DNA from: Pacificibacter marinus
Lineage (GTDB): Bacteria > Pseudomonadota > Alphaproteobacteria > Rhodobacterales > Rhodobacteraceae
DNA: 64,000 bases
Reading direction: 5' to 3'
NCBI RefSeq assembly: GCF_018860665.1
Contig: NZ_JAHKPK010000038.1
Location: 62,001 to 126,000 of the forward strand
The notes below the pieces were generated by a model that worked only from the letters and a program-made list of their open reading frames with translations, was not told where the DNA came from and did not search any database. How positions within the stretch are numbered: the first letter of the stretch is position 1; each line of letters starts with the position of its first letter. The translations under genes and the position numbers were made by a program. This document shows, in pieces, positions 42,213-51,616 of the stretch.

Positions 42213-43964
42213 TTAAGGGCTCGATTTATTCTTGCATTCATCAAAGCAGCGGACCTCACATGTGCCGCAAATCGTATCGCTCGCAAGAGAGACATTCACG
42301 CCAATCGCCTCGGATTTATGGGCATGAACGTTGTTTTCACCCAGAACATCAAGACAGTTGAGGCGCCTTAGAACATTCAAAACACTGGGATTGGCCGCGA
42401 TAAGATGTACGTCCTGTCCATGACCGCGCGCTCGTTTGGCCTCTGATACAATGAAATCGGCGCCCGCGAGGTCGATTTTTCCGACCCCTTTCAAATTTAA
42501 AATGTAGGTCTTGTAGCCGTCTTTTTCCTCCATCTTTCGAAATGCGCGCTCAATGTGTTCGATGGACGCAAAAAACAATGGTCCCTCAATACGAACAAAT
42601 CTGATTTGAGGGCATTCTTGCAATCCGTGCATTTTCACATTCATGAAAGCGCGCCGGTTGTTGACCACGGTCGGCGCACCAACCGCGACTAAGGGGTGCG
42701 CGCTTTTGTTTAGAAACACGGATAAAGAGGCGACAACCCCAACGAGGATTGCAAAATCGAGTTCGGAAAAAATGCCTGTTAAAAACGTTGCTGCAAGAAT
42801 GAAACTTTCTGATCGGCTGGTGACCAAAACGTGTTTGATTTCGGAAATATTGACCAGTTTCCATGCTACATAAAGAATGACCGCGGACATCGCAGGCACT
42901 GGAACGAAGCGCACATAAGGGGCAAGAAGCACCAGCAACACGGCGAGAAATCCAGCGGCGAAAATGGCAGACAGTGGCGAGGTCGCGCCGCTTTCGGCAT
43001 TCAGGCCTGAGCGCGTAAAAGAGCCCGATCCCGCATAGCATTGAAAGAAGCTTCCTGTGAGGTTCGATAGACCCTGTCCAACCATCTCCTGATTTGAATC
43101 ATAAGTCTCGCCGCGTCGAATGGCGAAAGACTTGCCTATAGAAATCGCCTCAAGAAGCCCCACACAGGCCACGGCTGCCGCCGCAGGCAAGAGAGCGCTT
43201 ATTGTGCTAACATCAAGCGCCGGAGCGCGCAGCGCTGGCAGGACAGCGCCTAAAGGTTCGAACATCTTCACACCAGAGGCCTGCGCGCCAAGCAGATGTC
43301 CGGTGGCAGCGCCAAGCACCAAGCCGATGATGTAATTCGGCAGACGGCGGCTGATCCGCGCGCAGGCGATCACGCTTGCCAATGTCACCGCCGCGATGAT
43401 CACCGCATCCATGTTCACCTTGTCGATATGCGCGGCGACCTGCATCACACGATGCATTACACCGCCAGTCCCGCTGTCCAGCCCCAAAGTCGGCCCGAGC
43501 TGGGACACTCCAATTAGCACGGCTGCGGCGGCGGTGAACCCAACGATCACCGAATGGGAAATAAAGGCGATAAGGCCACCGAGGCCCGCCAGACCCGCCG
43601 CCAATTGAAGCACCCCAACCATCAAGGTCAACAAAAGCGCGAGTGCGATATAGGCCTCACTTCCAGGCAGGGCGAGACTGCTCAGCGAGGCAAATAAAAC
43701 AGCAGAAATCGCTGTGGTTGGGCCAGACACCATAACCCGAGAAGAGCCCCAAAACGCGGCCACGACGGTCACGATGATTGCGGTGAACAATCCGTATTCT
43801 GGTGGCAGGCCCGCAATCGTCGCAAAGGCCACCCCTTGCGGCAAGACAATCGTTGCATTCGTCAGGCCCGCGATTGCGTCCGCTTTCCAATCGCCTTTCT
43901 CCCTGTCATGCAACCATGGTCGATTGAGCGAGAGATATCTGAGTGTCGCGCCTGCTATCTTCAT
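42213..43964 (-). CDS. SulP-family inorganic anion transporter
   Basis: The 583-residue membrane protein has about 12 hydrophobic segments, the SulP consensus KADAIAGLTNATIVLPQGVAFATIAGLPPEYGLF near residue 27, the SGPTTAISAVLFASLSSLA segment, and a cytoplasmic STAS domain at about 460-560 (LKGVGKIDLAGADFIVSEAKRARGHGQDVHLIAANPSV). The C-terminus carries extra Cys residues (TICGTCEVRCFDEC). SulP proteins carry sulfate, bicarbonate or carboxylates; the sulfatase gene, which overlaps it by 4 bases, suggests sulfate. Direction of transport cannot be read. Confidence 0.85.
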   Translation of the reverse strand: MKIAGATLRYLSLNRPWLHDREKGDWKADAIAGLTNATIVLPQGVAFATIAGLPPEYGLFTAIIVTVVAAFWGSSRVMVSGPTTAISAVLFASLSSLALPGSEAYIALALLLTLMVGVLQLAAGLAGLGGLIAFISHSVIVGFTAAAAVLIGVSQLGPTLGLDSGTGGVMHRVMQVAAHIDKVNMDAVIIAAVTLASVIACARISRRLPNYIIGLVLGAATGHLLGAQASGVKMFEPLGAVLPALRAPALDVSTISALLPAAAAVACVGLLEAISIGKSFAIRRGETYDSNQEMVGQGLSNLTGSFFQCYAGSGSFTRSGLNAESGATSPLSAIFAAGFLAVLLVLLAPYVRFVPVPAMSAVILYVAWKLVNISEIKHVLVTSRSESFILAATFLTGIFSELDFAILVGVVASLSVFLNKSAHPLVAVGAPTVVNNRRAFMNVKMHGLQECPQIRFVRIEGPLFFASIEHIERAFRKMEEKDGYKTYILNLKGVGKIDLAGADFIVSEAKRARGHGQDVHLIAANPSVLNVLRRLNCLDVLGENNVHAHKSEAIGVNVSLASDTICGTCEVRCFDECKNKSSP

Positions 43965-45598
43965 GTTTTTATTGGCTTAGGTTGTTTATCTTCTTTTGCC
44001 AAGAAGTCGTTGAGTTCGGCTTCGTTGCGGTACCCGATGAGGATGCCGGATTTCGCCTCGCCGTAAATGCTGTCACGCGCTGCGATCCAAGCGTCGGAAC
44101 AGGTTGTGCGCTGTGATGTGCGGCGCGCCCAATCAAAGAAGTGGCGTTCCATACGCTGACACTCTTGTGCGAAATCCGGGTTTGCGCCTAAATCCGTTAA
44201 CTCGTCCGGATCGTTTTCAAGATCAAACAACATCGGACGAAACCTTTCAGCGAACACATATTTCCATCGTCCATCACATAGCATTGTCAGCTTGGCATCT
44301 TTGACTTCGACACCAAGACGGCGGCGCACGTCGCGCATGGAATAATCGTATTCGGAGATTGCCACCTCGCGCACGGTCTGCGCTTGCCCATGCAAGATAG
44401 GCTGCAACGGGTGTCCTTCAAGAATATGCGGCAGGTCCGCGCCATCAAAGAAGTTTAGAATGGTCGGCACAACATCAATGGCTTCGATCAGCGCTTTTGA
44501 TTTGGTGCCGCGAGTCGCATCGGCTTCGGGGCGGGGGTCGACAACGATTAAAGGCACACGCGATGAGGCATCATGAAACAACTCCTTTTCGCCCATCCAG
44601 TGATCTCCCAGATAATCGCCATGATCTGAGGTAAAGATGATCATGGTGTCGTCTGTGATGCCCTGTGCATCCAAGAACGCCACCAAGCGCCCCATTTGAT
44701 CGTCGATCTGTTTGATCAACCCCATGTAGGCCGTCAAAACGCGGGTACGGGTTTCATCGTCGCAAAAGGCGCGCGAGACCCGTTCTTGCATAAATTCGCC
44801 ATAGACCGGATGCGGATCGGCGCGCTCGGCTTCGGAACGCACAGGCGGCAGATGGGTCTCGGGGCCGTACATATCGTGATAGGGCGCGGGCACAATATAA
44901 GGCCAATGGGGTTTGATATAGCTTAGATGTAAACACCACGGTGTGTCGCCAGCCTCACGGATGAAATCCATAGCGCGGTCGGTGATATAGGGGGTTTCGC
45001 TTTCTTCATCGGCGGCGCGAGCAGGTTTGTCCGCGTTGTCCATAAACCAGCCGCTGAGCAAGTTTCCGTCGTCATCTTCGGCGCTGTTCGCCACGCTGTC
45101 CCACGGGTTTTCATCCGGCCAACCGCGATCTTTCATAAAGCGATCATAGGCGTTATTGCGAGCGTATCGTGGCCCGTTCGGATGCAGCCCGTCTTCGCGC
45201 TCGAAGGGTTCGAACCCGCATTCAGCCACCAGCGCACCAATCTTGCTATCGGGTGCAAGGCCAAGCCGTTTCATGCCCTCAATGTCGGCGGTCATATGGG
45301 TTTTGCCGCACAGGGCTGTGCGCACCCCCAAAGGTCGCAAGTGGTCGCCCAGAGTCATTTCTCCGACTTTTAACGGAATGTTGTTCCAGGTAGAGCCATG
45401 CGAGTTGACGTATCGACCGGTGTAAAAAGACATCCGCGAGGGGCCGCAGATGGGGGATTGCACGTAAGTTTGGTCAAACAGCACGCCGCGTGCCGCCAAT
45501 TTATCAATATTGGGTGTGTGAAGGGTCGGATGACCGGTGCAGGACAGGTAATCCCAGCGCAACTGATCACACATGATAAAAAGGACGTTCTTGGGCAC
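43961..45598 (-). CDS. Sulfatase (alkaline phosphatase superfamily)
   Basis: The 545-residue enzyme hydrolyses a sulfate ester. The active site SPICGPSRMSFYTGRY contains CxPSR with Cys51 to be converted to formylglycine. DQLRWD at residue 11 and the late TSDHGDYLGDHWMGEKELF give the calcium ligands. The pattern is nearest to choline-sulfatase or phosphonate monoesterase-like enzymes. The GTG at 45598 (MPKNVLFIMCDQ) follows GGAG and gives the family start; a longer frame would add nine residues. No signal peptide, so the enzyme acts in the cytoplasm on an imported ester. It precedes the SulP gene in one operon with a TAXI-TRAP transporter. Confidence 0.85.
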   Translation of the reverse strand: MPKNVLFIMCDQLRWDYLSCTGHPTLHTPNIDKLAARGVLFDQTYVQSPICGPSRMSFYTGRYVNSHGSTWNNIPLKVGEMTLGDHLRPLGVRTALCGKTHMTADIEGMKRLGLAPDSKIGALVAECGFEPFEREDGLHPNGPRYARNNAYDRFMKDRGWPDENPWDSVANSAEDDDGNLLSGWFMDNADKPARAADEESETPYITDRAMDFIREAGDTPWCLHLSYIKPHWPYIVPAPYHDMYGPETHLPPVRSEAERADPHPVYGEFMQERVSRAFCDDETRTRVLTAYMGLIKQIDDQMGRLVAFLDAQGITDDTMIIFTSDHGDYLGDHWMGEKELFHDASSRVPLIVVDPRPEADATRGTKSKALIEAIDVVPTILNFFDGADLPHILEGHPLQPILHGQAQTVREVAISEYDYSMRDVRRRLGVEVKDAKLTMLCDGRWKYVFAERFRPMLFDLENDPDELTDLGANPDFAQECQRMERHFFDWARRTSQRTTCSDAWIAARDSIYGEAKSGILIGYRNEAELNDFLAKEDKQPKPIKT

Positions 45599-45665
45599 GG
45601 CAAACTCCAGTGGTAAAACCATCAAATAGTGTGCGCTAGGGCGCGGACGCCCTAGAGATTATGTG

Positions 45666-46697
45666 TTATCCACGCGCAATGTCGGGGATCGAAACACCCA
45701 GCTCTTCAAGGGCGCGTATTGCACCTGAATGAAGTGGCATGTTGATGTCTTTTACCGCGGTTTCAGGGGTGATAGCGGCAAGCCAAGGCGCAGAGGTACG
45801 CATTTCAGCGACACCTGCAAAAAAGGTCTTGGTCATCTCATAGATCATGTCGTCGCTCGCATCCTCATGCGTGACGATCCCCACAGTTACACCCAATGTT
45901 GTTGTCTCTGTTTCATTGACCTGATTATCGCCGTAAACACCTACGGGGATTGTATCCAAGCCAAACCCGGGACGATTTACAAGCGCTTGGACGGCCTCTG
46001 TTTCAAGTTGGTCCGCAGGAATGCCGAGAAAGCGGATCGGGTTTGTCACCGCAATTTGCGTCAAAACCGGGCTGGGGGCATTGGTCGGATTACAGTACAC
46101 ATCAAGGTTGCCGTCTTGAAACGCCGCTGCTGCCGCGTCCCAGCCAAGTTTTACAGCTTCATAGTCGGTGCCTTCTTCAAGTCCCGTAAGTGATTTGAAC
46201 AGGCTGCTCATTGTCGTATAAGCCGCGCCACCGGGTGGTCCTAGGAAAACGCGTTTGCCTTTGATGTCATTCAAGGATGTGATGCCCGACGACTCGTAAA
46301 CGGCAATGTGATAGATGCCCATCGGAAAGTTCAGCACTGCGCGCAGCTTCTTTGCCAATTCTGGCGCTTGATCCATTTTCGCATACATTGCACGCTGGCT
46401 TGTCATCAGAGCATGAATGACCGGCGAAGACATGCAAAAGGCTGTCTTACCCATTGCGACTTCTAGAACATGACGCGTGGCCGCGCCTGTCGCGTTGACT
46501 TGGATTTCAAAATCCGGCAACTCGCGATTGATGATATTGGCGAAAGTGGTCATCACAAGGTTCGGGCTTGTGCCTGGTCCCAGTGTAGACATACGCAACA
46601 ATTCCTTAGCAAAAGCTGCGCGAGGCAACAGGGCCGCTGCGGCAGTGGCTGTTGCACTGGCAAGAACTGTGCGTCGATTCATTGTGGTGGTTTTCAT
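45666..46697 (-). CDS. TAXI-family TRAP transporter binding protein
   Basis: The 343-residue protein has a twin-arginine signal (NRRTVLASATATAAAALL...AFAK) and the TAXI pattern: LGPGTSPNLVMTTFANIINRE, VNATGAATRHVLEVAMGKTAFCMS, and VFLGPPGGAAYTTMSSLF. TAXI proteins capture small organic molecules in the periplasm for a fused DctQM. It lies 19 bases downstream of that permease gene on the minus strand. The sulfatase downstream suggests a sulfate ester as its ligand. Confidence 0.85.
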   Translation of the reverse strand: MKTTTMNRRTVLASATATAAAALLPRAAFAKELLRMSTLGPGTSPNLVMTTFANIINRELPDFEIQVNATGAATRHVLEVAMGKTAFCMSSPVIHALMTSQRAMYAKMDQAPELAKKLRAVLNFPMGIYHIAVYESSGITSLNDIKGKRVFLGPPGGAAYTTMSSLFKSLTGLEEGTDYEAVKLGWDAAAAAFQDGNLDVYCNPTNAPSPVLTQIAVTNPIRFLGIPADQLETEAVQALVNRPGFGLDTIPVGVYGDNQVNETETTTLGVTVGIVTHEDASDDMIYEMTKTFFAGVAEMRTSAPWLAAITPETAVKDINMPLHSGAIRALEELGVSIPDIARG

Positions 46698-46716
46698 GGG
46701 TATCTCCTCCTCAAGA

Positions 46717-48579
46717 TCATGAAATGATAGATTTGTTTGTTAGTTCCAGGCGATCGAATGCCATGAGGGCGACGGCGGCGATTGCCGCGCCCCAAGATGC
46801 AATCGGTCCGAAAAAGATAAGTCCAATGGCGATGCCAAGCCCGACGGGCACCATGTAGAGTTTGTCGCGGCGCGGGTAACAGGCGCGCGAAATCAAGATG
46901 ACCGCAAGCAATACAAAGACAATCGCCTGCACTGATTCCCAGATTGGAAATCCAGTCCCAAGAAGCAGGGCAGGTTTGTAAATGAAGGCGAATGGGATAA
47001 CAAAACCGGGCAGCGCCAAACGAGATGCTTCAAGTGCGGTGGCCATCGGGCTTGACCCCGCAATAGGGGCCGCCGCAAATGCCGCCAAGGCCACAGGCGG
47101 TGTGATGGCTGAGAGCACGCCAAAATACAGCACAAATAAGTGGGTGTGGATGATTGGTACGCCCAATTTTTGCAAAGATGGGCCCATGACAAGCACAATG
47201 ATCAAATAGGCGGGAACCGTTGGCATCCCCATTCCAAGCAACAAGCAAGCAATGGCCATTAAGATCAGCGACAAGATCAACTGGTCGTCGGCGAGATTTG
47301 ACAACAACGACGCAAATCGCAGCCCGACACCTGTTAAATTCAGCACGCCAATGACAATGCCGACAGCCCCAACAATAATCACCAGTTGCGCCGAAATCTT
47401 TGCGGCGGAGCGAATAAACCGCAACCATCCCGCAAGGTCGACCAATAGATTAGGGCGAAGTGCGAAACCAAGTACGGCGGCAATGGCGACGCCCATAAAT
47501 CCTGCATAGGCAGGGGACGATCCGCCAACCATGGTGACGACGATCCCAGCCAATGAGAGTGCAAAAACGATCATCTGTGCGATTTCACGCCAATCAAATG
47601 AGACGCGAGGTTGAGGTTCATCTGCAAGATCCATGCTGCGCGCTGCGCTTGAAATCGCGACAAAAAGCCCTCCGTAATACAATACAGCAGGAACCGTCGC
47701 TGCGAGACAAATGGTGAGGTACGGCACACTGGTGACATCCGCCATGATAAAGGCTACGGCGCCCATAATCGGCGGTGTGATTTGCCCGCCACTTGACGCG
47801 GCGGCCTCGACGGCGCCGGAAAAGCGCGCAGAAAACCCGCGCTTTTTGATGAGTGGAATGGTGATGACACCGGTGCCCACAACATTGGCGACAGCACTGC
47901 CGGAAATGGTCCCGAACAAACCGCTTGCAACGGTTGCGGCCACCGCAGGGCCTGCGCGCATCTTACCCGTGAGGGCCAATGCCAATCTAACGAGCACTTT
48001 GTCTATTGCCAAAAGCTCTAACAACGCGCCGAAGATGATGAAGATCAAAATTGTAGAGACAACAGTGGCCATTGGACGCCCGAACACACCATCAAACGAG
48101 AACCATAAAACGGTCATAAGCTCTTCTGTTGACACGCCTGCATGGCGCAAGAAACCCGGTGCCATATGGCCGAAAGCGCCGTAAATAAGCACTGACCCTG
48201 CAACCACAGCCATGACCGCGCCGACGGAGCGTCGGGTTAATTCAACAATCGCGACAAGCCCCAGAAATCCCATACAAATGTCTTTGGAGGACAAGAAATA
48301 CAGGCCTGTTTCGATTTCTTCGGCAGCTCGAAAATATTGGTAAACGCCAAGTATGAGCGCGATCGAAATGAGAGCTAATATACCCTTATCCACTGCATTC
48401 TTTGTCGATCTTAAGTCGCATAAGAGCACCAAAAGGCCCCCAACCACCAACATGCCGACACGCAGATAGGAATCTGAGAATACCCCAAAAACCGATACGT
48501 AGAAAACCACAGCAACCACAACCGCTGACAGCGTTGTGATGGCGAGCTCTAAAAACAAGCTTTTCTTCAATTTAGTCAC
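46717..48579 (-). CDS. TAXI-type TRAP permease, fused 4TM/12TM subunits
   Basis: The 620-residue membrane protein carries the fused DctQ-DctM arrangement. About 5 N-terminal segments are followed by the DctM part with AATVASGLFGTISGSAVANVVGTGVITIPLIKK, SSGGQITPPIMGAVAFIMAD and TPPVALAAFAAAPIAGSSP. The GTG at 48579 is chosen because GGGAGGACATC precedes it and residues upstream lack family character. It heads a minus-strand operon with the TAXI binding protein, sulfatase and SulP genes, and is divergent from an IclR regulator. Confidence 0.85.
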   Translation of the reverse strand: MTKLKKSLFLELAITTLSAVVVAVVFYVSVFGVFSDSYLRVGMLVVGGLLVLLCDLRSTKNAVDKGILALISIALILGVYQYFRAAEEIETGLYFLSSKDICMGFLGLVAIVELTRRSVGAVMAVVAGSVLIYGAFGHMAPGFLRHAGVSTEELMTVLWFSFDGVFGRPMATVVSTILIFIIFGALLELLAIDKVLVRLALALTGKMRAGPAVAATVASGLFGTISGSAVANVVGTGVITIPLIKKRGFSARFSGAVEAAASSGGQITPPIMGAVAFIMADVTSVPYLTICLAATVPAVLYYGGLFVAISSAARSMDLADEPQPRVSFDWREIAQMIVFALSLAGIVVTMVGGSSPAYAGFMGVAIAAVLGFALRPNLLVDLAGWLRFIRSAAKISAQLVIIVGAVGIVIGVLNLTGVGLRFASLLSNLADDQLILSLILMAIACLLLGMGMPTVPAYLIIVLVMGPSLQKLGVPIIHTHLFVLYFGVLSAITPPVALAAFAAAPIAGSSPMATALEASRLALPGFVIPFAFIYKPALLLGTGFPIWESVQAIVFVLLAVILISRACYPRRDKLYMVPVGLGIAIGLIFFGPIASWGAAIAAVALMAFDRLELTNKSIIS

Positions 48580-48732
48580 GATGTCCTCCCAGACCGCATG
48601 AGCACGCGAGCGTCTCGCGTATCCTCCCAAGATACTTGCTCATAGAAGTAGTCTAGGGAGAGGTGACACCCGTGTCGATTTAACGTTACACTAGATGAAA
48701 CGCAGTTTGTTTGAAAATAGGGTCGTTCCTCC

Positions 48733-49518
48733 ATGTTGAAATTGAATCGTTCGATTGATCGCAGCTTGACTGTTTTGGAAGAGATCCAATCCAACGGGAC
48801 CTGTTCGCTGGCCTTGTTGGCTGAAAAAACCGGATTGCCCAAACCAACATTGATGAGGATTTGCGCGACATTGGAAAACCGCCGTTGGTTGATCCGAAGG
48901 AACAGCGATGGGTGTTATCAACTCGGCTCGGCCTTTCCAAACATCGGCGGCATGCCAGAGCAAATGGATCGGCTCGTTATGGTTGCAAAGGAGTCTATTA
49001 TTCGTTTGTCCACGCAAACTGGCCTGGGGGTTGATCTGGCTGTCGGCATCGGTGGCGGGCGCACCGAGATTGCCGATTCAACACGTGCCTTCAGGCGACA
49101 CGGTGTCTATCCAGAGGTCATTGGTTATCGCCCATCTCCAGTGTTTTCCGCGTTAGGTCTGTCTTTTCTTGCGGTTTTGCCTGCTAAAGATCGGGCCAAG
49201 GCTTTGCAGGTTCTCGCAGAGAAACTGCCTCGCGAAGAACGTGCTTCCTTGCCTGGGGTCCAGAAGTTGTTGGAACGAAATTTAAAGCGAGGATATGCCG
49301 TACGTGCAGATGGGCATTGGGGGCGCGCGGTTGATTATGGCGCTTTACCTTCGGCAATCGCCGTCCCGATCCTCGCCAACACTCATCCTATTGGAGCGAT
49401 CAATCTTGTGTGGAAGGCGGACCATGCGACAGTCGACGCCGTTGTAAATAAGCATCTTCTGCTTTTACAAAAAACTGCGGCAGCCATTGGCCAAAACTAT
49501 GCAGAGATCGCCCGCTAG
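48733..49518 (+). CDS. IclR-family transcriptional regulator
   Basis: The 261-residue protein has the IclR winged helix (LNRSIDRSLTVLEEIQSNGTCSLALLAEKTGLPKPTLMRICATLENRRWLIRR) and a C-terminal effector domain with GRAVDYGALPSAIAVPILANTHPIGAINLVW. It is divergent from the TAXI-TRAP/sulfatase/SulP operon with 153 bases between starts. It is most likely its substrate-responsive repressor or activator. Confidence 0.9.
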   Translation: MLKLNRSIDRSLTVLEEIQSNGTCSLALLAEKTGLPKPTLMRICATLENRRWLIRRNSDGCYQLGSAFPNIGGMPEQMDRLVMVAKESIIRLSTQTGLGVDLAVGIGGGRTEIADSTRAFRRHGVYPEVIGYRPSPVFSALGLSFLAVLPAKDRAKALQVLAEKLPREERASLPGVQKLLERNLKRGYAVRADGHWGRAVDYGALPSAIAVPILANTHPIGAINLVWKADHATVDAVVNKHLLLLQKTAAAIGQNYAEIAR

Positions 49519-49574
49519 CTTGGGCGTTTCTTAAAACACAGGGCGTTAGCCCAACAGTGAAATACAGTTGCTCA

Positions 49575-49590
49575 GGGCACCGCAGTGCCC
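49575..49590 (+). terminator. Small hairpin after the IclR gene
   Basis: GGGCAC-CGCA-GTGCCC forms a 6-base stem with a 4-base loop, 56 bases after the IclR stop. No T-run follows, so this is a weak terminator candidate. Confidence 0.35.
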
Positions 49591-49614
49591 GCTAAAGGTT
49601 CTGGCGCGGCTGTA

Positions 49615-49636
49615 AACCTATAAGTTCCTATAGGTT
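49615..49636. promoter_or_regulatory. Inverted repeat upstream of the lipoprotein gene
   Basis: AACCTATA-AGTTCC-TATAGGTT is a perfect inverted repeat (8-base arms, 6-base spacer) about 87 bases upstream of the lipoprotein start. It may be an operator or RNA hairpin; no local regulator other than IclR is present. Confidence 0.5.
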
Positions 49637-49722
49637 GCCCAAACTTCGAGATCGTAGAGAGTTTTGCCAATCTTGAACGACCCCGTTTGGGATTCGAACA
49701 GCATAAATTAGGAGACACAGTC

Positions 49723-50271
49723 ATGAAACTTTACACTATGGCCGCTTTGGCTGCGGCCACATTGCCTCTGGCCGCCTGTCTGGGAAGCGGAGACAATGAA
49801 CTTCCAGATAACTATGAAGAAGTGATTTCGCTGTATGAGGCCGTAGAGAACGAAGAACTTGAAGAAGCGTCCGAAGAAATGATGAGCGGGACCGCAACTC
49901 TTTCCGGCGCAATCGCTATTTCTGATCTCGGAGAGGATGAAGATCTGGAAGCGATTGGCGAGTTGACCCTGACCGCAAACTTCACAACCGATGAAGTGAC
50001 AGGGACAGCGGATAATTTTGCACTCTATGACGAAGACACATCCGACCTTGAAGCGTCGTTGACGGGATCATTGGATATCGAGGGTGACATTACTGGCACT
50101 TCCATGGGGGCTGGTCTTGAAGGTACTTTGAGTGATGACGAGGATCATGAGGTTTCTCTGTCCATGTATGGTACCTTTTATGATTCCGATGGCGCGCTTG
50201 CCGTTGTTGGTGAAGTCGATGGTTTGATTGACGGTGAATACGTCGAGGGCGGTTTTGCTGCGATCGAATAG
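49723..50271 (+). CDS. Acidic lipoprotein, probable Slam substrate
   Basis: The 182-residue protein begins with a lipoprotein signal (LYTMAALAAATLPLAAC with lipobox Cys19). The mature part is very acidic and rich in Thr, Ser and Gly, with a beta-rich C-terminal half (ASLTGSLDIEGDITGTSM, SLSMYGTFYDSDG, GEVDGLIDGEYVEGGFAAIE). These repeats resemble the small beta-barrel of transferrin-binding-protein-B-like and Slam-dependent surface lipoproteins. The gene directly precedes a Slam-like gene, the usual arrangement. The start follows GGAGAC. Ligand unknown. Confidence 0.6.
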   Translation: MKLYTMAALAAATLPLAACLGSGDNELPDNYEEVISLYEAVENEELEEASEEMMSGTATLSGAIAISDLGEDEDLEAIGELTLTANFTTDEVTGTADNFALYDEDTSDLEASLTGSLDIEGDITGTSMGAGLEGTLSDDEDHEVSLSMYGTFYDSDGALAVVGEVDGLIDGEYVEGGFAAIE

Positions 50272-50303
50272 TAAACTGTGTGTAACGATTGAATATGGTC
50301 AAA

Positions 50304-50327
50304 GTGCTGCGGGGAAACCCGCAGCAC
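50304..50327 (+). terminator. Hairpin with GAAA tetraloop between lipoprotein and Slam genes
   Basis: GTGCTGCGGG and CCCGCAGCAC form a perfect 10-base stem closed by a GAAA loop, followed by no T-run. It would reduce transcription into the outer-membrane gene relative to its lipoprotein. Confidence 0.6.
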
Positions 50328-50358
50328 TGTCCTGCATAACATAAGAGCGATATGGCCT

Positions 50359-51594
50359 ATGAGGCATCCTTTTCCCTTGCTGCAGATGTGTGTCGCGATA
50401 TTGGCTTTCATGAGCATCGCAAGCGGCGCGCAGGCAGAGAGTACGCTCTCTCCTCGTGAATCCTATGTCACATTTATGCAACTTGGGCGGGCGGCCTTGA
50501 CCAAGGAAGCCCCGAAAAAGGCGATTGTTTATTTTTCCAAGGCCCGCAGGATTGCTCCCTCAGATTTGCCTGCGCAACTGTCCTTGGCCGAAGCCTTTGC
50601 GCGCAGTGGGCAGGTCCGCAGAGCTGAAGCCTTTTTGCAGTATCTGCTCAAGCGCCCTGAATATGGTCGGTATGAAACACAGTATTTGGCGGCGCTGGCA
50701 AAGCTTCAGGCCCGATATCCTTTCGTTGCCTCTGTCAGTTTCGCAGCCTTGCCAAGCACGAATATCAGGAACACCTCATCAGAGACCGTTTTTGATACGC
50801 TCATTGGACGTTTTGAAATCGACGACGGTGGCGAAGAAACATCTGGCATTGGGTTCGAAGTGGGTCTGCATGGCAGGTATCGTCATCCGATCGCCGATGG
50901 TCTGACATTTGAAATCGGAGCAACACTTAACCGGATATGGTATGACGACCCCGAACTGAGATACTGGCGTGGGCGTGTGACAACAGATATCAAAAAAGTC
51001 GGCACACATGGGAGTATTCTCGGCGGCCTGCATTTTGATCGCACCTATTATGCCGAGGTTGAGGGCGATAGTTCTGATCGTATTGCAACGGGCCTGCATG
51101 GGCAGTGGTCTCGGTCTTTCACTGGGAAAACTCAGTTCACCTTCAGCGGTGTCGCAGAGTATCGCGATTATCTGGACAAAGATAGCCTGTCTGGCCCCTT
51201 TGCCTCAGTGCATTTGGGGTGGAACAAAAGACTTGAAACAGGTGCTATAATTCACCTTGGCGGCACCGTCGAGCGCTCGAAACCTTCTTTAGATTATCAT
51301 GGGTATTGGGGGGGCACTTTGCGGGGGGGCTATGAAACAAATCTCACCGACACGTTGCGCGCCGGTGTAAACCTAAGTGCCGCAGTGAGGCGATATGACA
51401 GTGATTTCGCCGCAGTAGATTATCCACGTCGCGATGAAATCTATCGGTTCGGCTTTACCGTGTCCGACAGTCGGATCAAGATCATGGGAGGGACACCAAA
51501 ACTGTCCTGTGGTTATAAAATCCAGAACTCAAACATTGCGCTTTACCAATCGGCGTCAACAGATTGCAGGATCGGATGGTCGTATCAATTTTAA
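50359..51594 (+). CDS. Slam-like outer-membrane protein (surface lipoprotein assembly modulator)
   Basis: The 411-residue protein has a signal peptide ending near ASGAQAES, then a TPR-like domain (residues about 30-115: AALTKEAPKKAIVYFSKARRIAPSDLPAQLSLAEAFARSGQVRRAEAFLQYLLK). Next comes a barrel of roughly 290 residues with alternating aromatic strands, closing NSNIALYQSAST...IGWSYQF with terminal Phe. TPR plus a DUF560-type 14-strand barrel ending in Phe is the Slam architecture. Slam proteins move lipoproteins to the outer surface. Directly upstream is a suitable acidic lipoprotein gene. Unusual for this bacterial group; identification is by architecture. Confidence 0.6.
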   Translation: MRHPFPLLQMCVAILAFMSIASGAQAESTLSPRESYVTFMQLGRAALTKEAPKKAIVYFSKARRIAPSDLPAQLSLAEAFARSGQVRRAEAFLQYLLKRPEYGRYETQYLAALAKLQARYPFVASVSFAALPSTNIRNTSSETVFDTLIGRFEIDDGGEETSGIGFEVGLHGRYRHPIADGLTFEIGATLNRIWYDDPELRYWRGRVTTDIKKVGTHGSILGGLHFDRTYYAEVEGDSSDRIATGLHGQWSRSFTGKTQFTFSGVAEYRDYLDKDSLSGPFASVHLGWNKRLETGAIIHLGGTVERSKPSLDYHGYWGGTLRGGYETNLTDTLRAGVNLSAAVRRYDSDFAAVDYPRRDEIYRFGFTVSDSRIKIMGGTPKLSCGYKIQNSNIALYQSASTDCRIGWSYQF

Positions 51595-51616
51595 ACAAAA
51601 TCACGGGCCAAAAAGG

